DNA of 64,000 bases from Prauserella isguenensis (lineage in GTDB: Bacteria > Actinomycetota > Actinomycetes > Mycobacteriales > Pseudonocardiaceae), in NCBI RefSeq assembly GCF_014191605.1, contig NZ_JACHWU010000001.1, forward strand, positions 682,001 to 746,000. Direction: 5' to 3'. The translations under genes were made by a program, and so were the position numbers. Of the stretch, positions 57,730 to 64,000 are shown one piece after another. Position 1 is the stretch's first letter. Each line of letters begins with the position of its first letter. Under the pieces are notes generated by a model, which was not told where the DNA came from, made no database searches, and saw only the letters and a program-made list of their open reading frames with translations.

Positions 57730-59013
57730 CTACTCCTCGGATCTGTCTGATTCGCCGGTTGTCACCGTAGTGCCGGAATCGGTGGCACGGGAGGCGGCGT
57801 TCGGGTCCTCCTGGTCCTCCTGGTCCGTACCACCGGCATCGGGCTCGGTGCCGCCGTCTCCGGTTCGCGCCGCGCGATCACCGTCACCGTCCGGGTCCTC
57901 GTCGTGAACCAGGGATTGGACTCCCGCGTTCACCACCGCCAGCAGCGGGACGGCGAGCAGCGCGCCGGGGATGCCGGCCACGGTCAGTCCGACCGTGATC
58001 GCCAGGACGACGGCCAGCGGATGGAGCCGTACCGACCGGCCGAGCAACAGCGGTTGCAGGACGTTGCCCTCCAGCTGCATGACGCCGACGACGATCGCCA
58101 GCACGATGACGGAGGCGAGGAAGCCGTTGGTCACGAGTGCGACGAGCACGGCCACGGCACCGGTGACGACGGCGCCGATGATCGGGACGAACGCGCCCAG
58201 GAAGATCAGGGTGGACAGCGGCACCACCAGCGGAACGCCCATGATCCACAGGCCGATGCCGATGAGCACCGCGTCCACGACGGCCACGGCGGCGGTCGCG
58301 CGCACGTAGTTGATCAGCGACGTGAACGCCCGCCGGCCGGCGAGGTCGACCCGGGCGCGGACGTTGCGGGGCACTCCGCGGGTGAGGTACGTCCAGATCT
58401 TGTTTCCGCTGGTCAGGAAGAAGATCAGGATGAAGAGCGTCAGCAGGAAACCGGTGAGGAACGTGCCGATCGTGCCTGCCGTGGTCAGTGCGCTCGAGGT
58501 GACCGCGGCCTGGTTCTCCTGGATGAACTGGATGCCGTTGTTGATGGCGTCCTGGATCTGCGTCTGCTGCAGGTGCAGTGGCCCGTTGATGAGCCAGTCC
58601 TCGATCTGCTCGAGGCTCTGTGACACCTGTTGCTGCAGCGCGGGCAGTCCGTCGGTGAACTGGATGATGACGAACGTCAGCAGTCCGCCGACGACACCGA
58701 GTCCGCCGATCAGCACGATGACCGCGGCCACCGTTTGCGGCAGGCCGACCCGCGCGAGCCGGTGCACCGCCGGGATCAGCAGCGCGGCGAGCAACAGCGC
58801 CACCGACAGCGGGATCACGACGACGGGGAGGTAGCCGATGACTTCTCCGACGACGTACAGCGCGGCCACGATCACGAGGAATCGCCACGCCAGTGCAGCA
58901 CTGACCCGGAACCCCTTCGGTACCGATCGCGCGACGTCGGCGTCGAGGGAGCTGCCAGGAGGCGCGGTGTCGGTGGTGGTGCTCCCGGTCGTCCGGGCCG
59001 TCTCGTCGTCCAC
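57730..59013 (-). CDS. AI-2E family transporter (TqsA/PerM-like)
   Basis: A 427-aa polytopic permease, GTG start, of the AI-2E/PerM family, with about eight hydrophobic helices: FLVIVAALYVVGEVIGYLPV, VVIPLSVALLLAALLIPAVH, TVAAVIVLIGGLGVVGGLLT and a final GIPGALLAVPLLAVVNAGVQ, all family-typical. The N-terminus and the C-terminal 55 residues are Asp/Gly/Thr-rich. Members export quorum signals or work as Na+/H+ antiporters; the substrate is unknown here. The gene is 13 bases upstream of the histidine kinase gene and may be cotranscribed with the two-component system. Confidence 0.87.
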   Translation of the reverse strand: MDDETARTTGSTTTDTAPPGSSLDADVARSVPKGFRVSAALAWRFLVIVAALYVVGEVIGYLPVVVIPLSVALLLAALLIPAVHRLARVGLPQTVAAVIVLIGGLGVVGGLLTFVIIQFTDGLPALQQQVSQSLEQIEDWLINGPLHLQQTQIQDAINNGIQFIQENQAAVTSSALTTAGTIGTFLTGFLLTLFILIFFLTSGNKIWTYLTRGVPRNVRARVDLAGRRAFTSLINYVRATAAVAVVDAVLIGIGLWIMGVPLVVPLSTLIFLGAFVPIIGAVVTGAVAVLVALVTNGFLASVIVLAIVVGVMQLEGNVLQPLLLGRSVRLHPLAVVLAITVGLTVAGIPGALLAVPLLAVVNAGVQSLVHDEDPDGDGDRAARTGDGGTEPDAGGTDQEDQEDPNAASRATDSGTTVTTGESDRSEE

Positions 59014-59335
59014 GGGATAACCGTATCGAGATCGGCGTCGCCGTGTGCGGTGAGTCGATCTACAGGCCGTGGGCGCTACGCCGCGTCACACCCTGATACG
59101 CCGCGTGATTTTCACACCTTCGTGCCATCAAGCCGCGTGGGGCGTGATTTCCGGGGTGTGGGTTTGCCACTCTCGTCGGCACGCGGTGAAAACCGCCGGA
59201 ATTCATTTTCCGATTCCTCTTCACGTTTTGCGGCGCTCCCCGAGACCGGGCGGCCGTGGAACCGAGACGGCAAGGCATTTGCAGCGCGGTCCTCGACGAC
59301 GAGGTGCGCCAGTTCGACATTCACGAGGAGTGTGC
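59014..59335. other. upstream region of the two secreted-protein genes
   Basis: 322 bases between divergent genes, with repeated CGCCGCGTCACACC and CGCCGCGTGATTTTCACACC pieces (59090-59127) that could be operators. It should contain promoters for both the permease and the secreted-protein gene. No gene supported. Confidence 0.45.
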
Positions 59336-60718
59336 GTGGCAGCGACGACCCCGACACCGGACGCCCGGCGCGTCCGTCGGTGGCTGTCGCGCGTGCTCGC
59401 CGTGTCGGGAGGCGCGGCGGCCGCCACCGCGATCGCGTGGGGTGTCGGCGCGACGTCCGCGTCCGCGATGGAGAGCCCTCTCGACGTCGGCCGCGACAAC
59501 CCGGCGGCGTCCGTCCCGGTCGACGCCGATGCCACGTCGCCGTCCGCGAATGCCGAATCGTCCGAATCCGACTCGTCTCACCGCGATGCGGCGCAGTCCG
59601 ACGGCCGACAGGCCGGGGAGTCGCGGCCGACCGGTGGTGCAGACCACGACGGCACCGCGCACGAGTCGGCCTCGCCCGAGGACGCGGCGTCGGCGGACGG
59701 TGCGCTCGCCGAACAGTCGACTGACGGAGAGCCCGCTTCGGGTGCCGCCACGTGCGGTGAGTCCGCCGACGGCCCGACGGACGTGCGCGGCCTGTTCGAC
59801 CGCGCACACGGCGACCGTTTCGACCTCGGCCGGTTCCAGGCTTCCGGTCGTGACGTGCCCGGTTCGCAGCTTCCCGCTTCCGACGACGGGGCTTCCGGCG
59901 ACAAGGGCACCGACGACGACAAGACCACCGACGATGCAGCCGCCGAGGATGCAGCCGCCGACGATGCAGCCGAGGGCCAGACGGATGCCGCGCCGGAGAC
60001 GTGCGCGCACGGCTCCGAGCGCCCGGGCGAGGTCGACGAGCCGGAAAGCGCCGAACACCACGCCACGTTCGTTGCGGCCGACGGTTCCGACGACGCCCGG
60101 AAGCGGGTCGAGCAGGCTTGGCAGCGGCACGTCGCGGAGCCGACGCGCGAGGCGATCCACCGTGTCGGCGACACGGTGCGTGCCGTGGCGAACCTCGACG
60201 AGTGGTCCGGCGACCGGTCGCCCTCGTGGTCCGAATTCGACCTGCCGTGGGCGGGATTCACGCCCGACCCCGCCGAGCTGCCGTCGTCGTACGACGTGCC
60301 GATGGGCGCCGGCTCGCAGGGGCACGCTCCCGAGACTTCGCCGCAGGACGCTGACGCCCGTGAGTCCGGCGACCAGCGGCATTCGACCGTGACGTCCACT
60401 TCGGACGACGGCGCTTCCGAGACGTCCGGTGTCCTCGACACCGGCTTCGACGGCGCGGGCACCGACGGTGCCGCCGTCGACCCCGACTTCGGCGAACCGA
60501 CGACGCCGTCGCTGCCGGAGTTCGACCCGCAGTACGTGCCGGCCTCCGTGCCGTCGCACTCCTCGATCGCCGGCGGTGCGCACGCAGACGCACCGTCCGG
60601 TGCGGTCGTCACCACGGCCGATCCGTTCGCCGTGGCCGCCGTGGGCGCTGTGACGCGCTCCGGCTTGCTGCACAAGTCGATGTCGCCGGGTTCGCAGCCC
60701 GGTGTGACGCCCGACTGA
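59336..60718 (+). CDS. secreted acidic low-complexity protein
   Basis: A 460-aa protein, GTG start at 59336 with GAGGAG ten bases upstream. Residues 1-45 are a twin-basic signal region: RRVRRWLSRVLAVSGGAAAA, then TAIAWGVGATSASA with a probable cleavage after ASA. The mature part is Ser/Asp/Ala/Glu-rich and low-complexity, with short DDAAAED repeats (about 205-225) and only two cysteines (CGESADG and TCAHGSE) that could pair. A short more ordered segment (RVEQAWQRHVAEPTREAIHR) lies near residue 270. No known domain. It is next to the chaplin-like protein but separated by a terminator, so it may be a surface or matrix protein. Confidence 0.7.
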   Translation: MAATTPTPDARRVRRWLSRVLAVSGGAAAATAIAWGVGATSASAMESPLDVGRDNPAASVPVDADATSPSANAESSESDSSHRDAAQSDGRQAGESRPTGGADHDGTAHESASPEDAASADGALAEQSTDGEPASGAATCGESADGPTDVRGLFDRAHGDRFDLGRFQASGRDVPGSQLPASDDGASGDKGTDDDKTTDDAAAEDAAADDAAEGQTDAAPETCAHGSERPGEVDEPESAEHHATFVAADGSDDARKRVEQAWQRHVAEPTREAIHRVGDTVRAVANLDEWSGDRSPSWSEFDLPWAGFTPDPAELPSSYDVPMGAGSQGHAPETSPQDADARESGDQRHSTVTSTSDDGASETSGVLDTGFDGAGTDGAAVDPDFGEPTTPSLPEFDPQYVPASVPSHSSIAGGAHADAPSGAVVTTADPFAVAAVGAVTRSGLLHKSMSPGSQPGVTPD

Positions 60719-60733
60719 TCACTTCCGCGGGGT

Positions 60734-60791
60734 AGCCGGCACGCCCCTGCGGTTTTCGTTTCCGCATTTTCTTTTCTCCGTGCCGGCTTTT
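60734..60791 (+). terminator. terminator after the secreted acidic protein gene
   Basis: A 10-bp perfect stem, AGCCGGCACG (60734-60743) with CGTGCCGGCT (60779-60788), separated by 35 bases and followed by a T run. The long loop is unusual, so efficiency is uncertain. Confidence 0.55.
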
Positions 60792-60918
60792 CCTTTCCCC
60801 GCATTTCCCGCGACGGGCCGTTCGGCGTGTTCGCGATCCGCCTCATGTCCCCGCGCGTCCGGCGGAGCGCACTGATGTCCCCTCAACAGGGAACCTAGGA
60901 AAAGGAGAACACCACACA

Positions 60919-63900
60919 ATGCAGACCTGGGCGAAGCGTGGATTGCAGACCGCGCTGGTCACCGGTGGCATGATGATGCTGGGTACCGGCATCGCTTCCG
61001 CTGACGAGAACGTCGATCCGGACTCCCCCGCCGGTCCGCTCGATGCAGGCGTCAGCGTTCCCGTTCAGATCGAGGACAACGCGGTCGGCACCCCGATGGG
61101 CCAGCACGACCTGCCGGGTGTCGACAGGGAGATCAGCACCAAGCCCGTCACGGACAAGGTCAACGAGGCCTCCGCTCCGGCGATGGAGAAGGCCCAGCCC
61201 GTCACGGACCGCGTGAACGAGGCCGCGGCCCCCGTCACCGAACGCGTGCAGTCGGCGGCCGACCGCGGCAACACGGCGATGACCCAGACGGGTCCGCACA
61301 CCGAGAAGGCCTCGCCGAGCGTGGAATCGCCGGTCACGAAGGCGACCAACGCCGGCGCCGACCGGCTCCCCGGGCCGGTGTCGGAGTCCGCTCCGCAGCC
61401 CGAGAAGGTCACGGACACGCTCACCCAGCAGGCCGGTGGCGCCGACGCGCGTCAGGTGCCCGAGCCGGGCGACGACCCGTTCATGGGCAACAAGGTCGAC
61501 ACCAACATCGCGCTGCCGATCCAGATCACGGGCAACGCGGTGGGCATCCTCGGTGACGCCGAGGTGCACTCGGACTCCGAGCAGTCCTACGAGCACAACT
61601 CCGACGTCAGCACCGACGGCTCCTCCGGTGGGCTCGCGGGCAACGTCGTGGCCCTCGACTGGGCGGCGCCGGTGCAGATCTCCGGTAACGCCGGCAGCCT
61701 GGGCGGTTCGGGCAAGACCACGGGCAGCGCCTCGCAGGACGCCACCACCACGGGCGACGTGGAGACCGACGGCAGCAACGGCGCAGGCGCGGGCAACATC
61801 GTCTCGCCGCAGTTCGCCACTCCGGTGCAGGTGTCGGGCAACGCCATCGCGTGGTTCCTCGGCCACTCCGAGACCGACTTCGACCCCAGCAGCTCCGCCG
61901 AGAGCGGCGGTTACCTCGCCACCAACGGCGAGGGCGGCTCCATCGCGGGCAACGTGGTGGGCGCGCCGGTCGCGCTGCCGGTGCGGGTCGCCAACAACGC
62001 AGCCACGTGGGGCGGGGACGCCGACGCCGCCGGTTCGTCGATGGTCGACGCTGCCGCGGGTGACGACACGTCGCCGGGCATGCACGACATCGAAAGCTTC
62101 ATCCAGACCGAGGGCGAGAACGGCTTCGCTTCCGGCACGATCGCCCAGCCGCAGGTCGCCTCGCTGGCGTCGGTCACGGGTGTCGCGGGTTCGTGGATCG
62201 GCAACGCCGCGACGGGCGCTTCGGACGACCGGCAGGCCGGTGGCACGACGTCCGACGCGACGATGACCGCGGGCGGCGCCTCCAACACGAACGGCAACGA
62301 GGCCGCGGGTTCGGGCAACATCGTCGACGCCCCGGTGGCGCTGCCGGTGGAGATCTTCGGTGTCGGTGGCACCTGGATCGGCAACGCGCACGCCGACGAC
62401 CACGTCAACAGCACCGAGGCGGTCGCGGGCGGCGACACGCTGACGCCGGGCGACGAGTCGGTCCTGTCCTCGAACACGGCGTCGGCCGCGATCGCGTCGG
62501 CCGCCGAGGTGTTCGGCGTGGGCGGCGCGTGGATCGGCAACGCCTCGGGCAGCGCCGAGTCCGACAAGCTCGTCGACGCGGGCGGCTACAACGGCACGCT
62601 CGCCAACGAGTCCTCCGGTTCGGGCAACCTGGTGCAGGTGCCGCTGGCCACGCCGGTCGAGGTCTTCGGTGTCGGCGGCAGCTGGATCGGCCAGGGCGTC
62701 GGCGAGGGCGAGGAGACCAAGGAGGTCATCGCCGGTGGTGGCGGCAGCACCATCGACGACTACGGCTTCGCGAACGCCAACCTGGTTCAGGCGCCGGTGG
62801 CGCTGCCCGCGCAGGTCTTCGGTGTCGGCGCCAGCTGGATCGGCAACGGCTTCGGCGAGGGCGAGACCGACACGATCACCGAGGCCGGCGGCGACGCGAC
62901 CGCCGCGGGCGACAAGGGCACGGTTGCGGGCAACATCGGCTTCGTCCCGGTGTCGCTGCCTGCGCAGGTGCACGGGATCGGCGCCAGCTGGATCGGCAAC
63001 GGTCACGGCACCAGCGGCAACCTGACCGACTCGATGGCCGGTGGCGACGCCACGACGTCGGGTGAGCACGGCTCCATCGCCGGCAACCTGGTCGAGGTTC
63101 CGGCCGGTGGCGCGGCGTCGGTGTTCGGCAACGGCGCGAACTGGATCGGCACCGCGTCGGGCACCGGCGTGAACGACGTCGTGTCCGAGGCGGGCGGCGA
63201 CTCGGAGACCGTCGGCGACGGCGGTTCGATCGCGGGCAACATCGTCAGCGCCGACGCCATGCCGATCGTGTCGGCCTTCGGCAACGCGGCCAGCCTGACC
63301 GGTGTCGCGAACGGTGCGGGCGCGAACTTCGTGGACGTCACCTCCGGTGGCGACAAGGAGACGTCCGGCATGGGCGGCGCGATCTCCGGCTCGATCATCG
63401 ACGTGCCGCTCACCGCAGTGGCGCAGCTGTTCGGCAACGCCGCCACGGTCGGCGGGGTCGCGAACGCCATCGGCGACAACACGACGGTGGGCGAGTCGAG
63501 CGGCACCACCACGACGGCCGGTGACCCGCAGTCGCTGTCCGGTGTGGACGTGCAGCGTCCGATCGGCGTCGTCGCGCAGGTGTACGACGTGCCGCTCGAG
63601 CTGCTCGGCCAGGCGACCACCGTGGCCAACAACGACACGGACCTGACGGTCGCTGACGCGCCGATCGACCCGATCGTCGACAAGCAGATCACCGGTTCGG
63701 AGCTGCCGGCGACGGGCATGCCGAACACGCCGTACTTCGACGCGCTGGCCAACCGCGCGCCGGAGCTGGCGTCGGCGTCCCCGATGCAGCGTTCGGCCAC
63801 GCCGGCCGCGATGCCGGCCGCCCCGGGGCTGCCGACCGCGCCGGGTGCGGGCGACCTGCCCGCCGGTGACCTGCCGGTCAGCGGTCTGCTGCCGGAGGTG

Positions 63901-64000
63901 TCCGGTGCGGAGGCCCCGGAGCTGCCCGCGATGCCGGCGCAGCGTTCGGACGTGCCGCAGCTGCCGGCCGACCCGACGCAGGGTGAGTTCGCCGGTGCGC
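60919..64000 (+). CDS. giant secreted protein of tandem chaplin-like repeats (3' end outside window)
   Basis: At least 1027 codons, open to the right window edge. The ATG at 60919 has AAGGAG about 12 bases upstream. Residues 1-28 form a signal peptide (MQTWAKRGLQTALVTGG, cleavage after ASA). After a Pro/Glu/Val spacer, about residues 190-917 hold roughly 14 repeats of about 50 residues with the pattern GNxVxxPxxxPVxVxGNxxxWxG followed by a Ser/Asp/Gly/Thr-rich linker that ends GSIAGN or similar. This resembles the hydrophobic chaplin domain of Streptomyces aerial-hyphae proteins but the two cysteines of chaplins are absent; the visible protein has none. Residues 929-933 are LPATG, a sortase-like motif, followed by a Pro/Ala/Gly tail without an obvious membrane helix so far. 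An open frame on the minus strand over this region is an artefact of the GC skew. Confidence 0.8.
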   Translation, partial: MQTWAKRGLQTALVTGGMMMLGTGIASADENVDPDSPAGPLDAGVSVPVQIEDNAVGTPMGQHDLPGVDREISTKPVTDKVNEASAPAMEKAQPVTDRVNEAAAPVTERVQSAADRGNTAMTQTGPHTEKASPSVESPVTKATNAGADRLPGPVSESAPQPEKVTDTLTQQAGGADARQVPEPGDDPFMGNKVDTNIALPIQITGNAVGILGDAEVHSDSEQSYEHNSDVSTDGSSGGLAGNVVALDWAAPVQISGNAGSLGGSGKTTGSASQDATTTGDVETDGSNGAGAGNIVSPQFATPVQVSGNAIAWFLGHSETDFDPSSSAESGGYLATNGEGGSIAGNVVGAPVALPVRVANNAATWGGDADAAGSSMVDAAAGDDTSPGMHDIESFIQTEGENGFASGTIAQPQVASLASVTGVAGSWIGNAATGASDDRQAGGTTSDATMTAGGASNTNGNEAAGSGNIVDAPVALPVEIFGVGGTWIGNAHADDHVNSTEAVAGGDTLTPGDESVLSSNTASAAIASAAEVFGVGGAWIGNASGSAESDKLVDAGGYNGTLANESSGSGNLVQVPLATPVEVFGVGGSWIGQGVGEGEETKEVIAGGGGSTIDDYGFANANLVQAPVALPAQVFGVGASWIGNGFGEGETDTITEAGGDATAAGDKGTVAGNIGFVPVSLPAQVHGIGASWIGNGHGTSGNLTDSMAGGDATTSGEHGSIAGNLVEVPAGGAASVFGNGANWIGTASGTGVNDVVSEAGGDSETVGDGGSIAGNIVSADAMPIVSAFGNAASLTGVANGAGANFVDVTSGGDKETSGMGGAISGSIIDVPLTAVAQLFGNAATVGGVANAIGDNTTVGESSGTTTTAGDPQSLSGVDVQRPIGVVAQVYDVPLELLGQATTVANNDTDLTVADAPIDPIVDKQITGSELPATGMPNTPYFDALANRAPELASASPMQRSATPAAMPAAPGLPTAPGAGDLPAGDLPVSGLLPEVSGAEAPELPAMPAQRSDVPQLPADPTQGEFAGA
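61486..63660 (+). repeat. coding repeats, about 14 units of about 150 bp
   Basis: Units start at about 61486 (GNKVDTNIALPIQITGNAVG), then GNVVALDWAAPVQISGNAG, GNIVSPQFATPVQVSGNA, GNVVGAPVALPVRVANNA and so on to GVDVQRPIGVVAQVYDVP. The middle units (about 62200-63060) share FGVGxSWIGN. Unit length is close to 50 residues, the first and last are most diverged. Confidence 0.75.

Noticed and set aside
60895-63069. A 724-codon minus-strand frame opposite the chaplin-like gene
   Set aside because: Repetitive Arg/Val/Ala-rich shadow of the repeat coding frame; the plus strand has a signal peptide, ribosome binding site and clear repeats.

Overview
The window is high-GC DNA with the conserved actinobacterial origin layout and is best read as the chromosomal oriC region of an actinomycete, probably Pseudonocardiales (Saccharomonospora/Amycolatopsis-like). 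Reasons: the order gyrA-gyrB-dciA-recF-gnd-dnaN-oriC-dnaA-rpmH-rnpA-yidD-yidC-jag-rsmG-parA-parB; a mycobacterial-type block cwlM-trxA-trxB-antiSigM-sigM-pseudokinase-murJ-DUF6049-nudix-cca; many GTG and apparently leaderless starts; and Cys-free chaplin-like repeats at the right edge. The genus is inferred, not proven.

Left flank (1-2.2 kb): the start of an unidentified gene, a small membrane protein, an XRE/MmyB regulator with a palindrome between the divergent genes, then a decayed Imm-5-like immunity pseudogene, a 21-bp repeat array and tRNA-Ile(GAU).

Replication core (2.2-16 kb): DUF3566 membrane protein, gyrA, gyrB, dciA, recF, gnd and dnaN run leftwards. oriC (about 12.5-13.1 kb) holds an AT-rich tract and a cluster of near-consensus DnaA boxes. 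dnaA is transcribed towards oriC, encodes an unusually long protein (762 aa) and has a perfect DnaA box upstream. Two more DnaA-box groups lie outside oriC: in the 5' end of dciA and at 26.8 kb.

Right of dnaA (16.3-23.2 kb): rpmH, rnpA, yidD, yidC and jag run rightwards, then rsmG, parA and parB. Six parS-type sites (two perfect, four with one mismatch) are spread over 19.17-21.25 kb, one inside rsmG and one inside a 27-codon ORF that bridges rsmG and parA by ATGA/GTGA overlaps.

Cell envelope and redox block (23.3-40.5 kb): Ddl-type ligase, class I/II aminotransferase, GNAT, CwlM, thioredoxin and its reductase, SigM with its anti-sigma factor, a pseudokinase separate from MurJ, MurJ with a very long Pro-rich N-terminus, a DUF6049 protein, a MutT4-like nudix hydrolase and CCA-adding enzyme. 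Most run against the replication fork.

Accessory and housekeeping mix (40.6-59 kb): an intracellular-looking TNT-like protein, YqgE, a double-HTH MerR regulator divergent from DUF6194, an F420-type oxidoreductase, MarR and an MFS exporter, SdpI-like protein, leuS preceded by a 12-codon Leu-rich leader ORF, TetR, ribokinase, an orphan enzyme I of the PTS, a DUF1707 protein, a two-component system and an AI-2E family permease.

Right edge (59.3-64 kb): two secreted proteins. The second runs off the window and is a giant, cysteine-free protein of about 14 tandem chaplin-like repeats of about 50 residues, followed by an LPATG motif. It is the most striking candidate for an undescribed surface-assembly system here. 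A second cross-cutting observation is a family of tandem repeats with an exact 21-bp period at four intergenic places.
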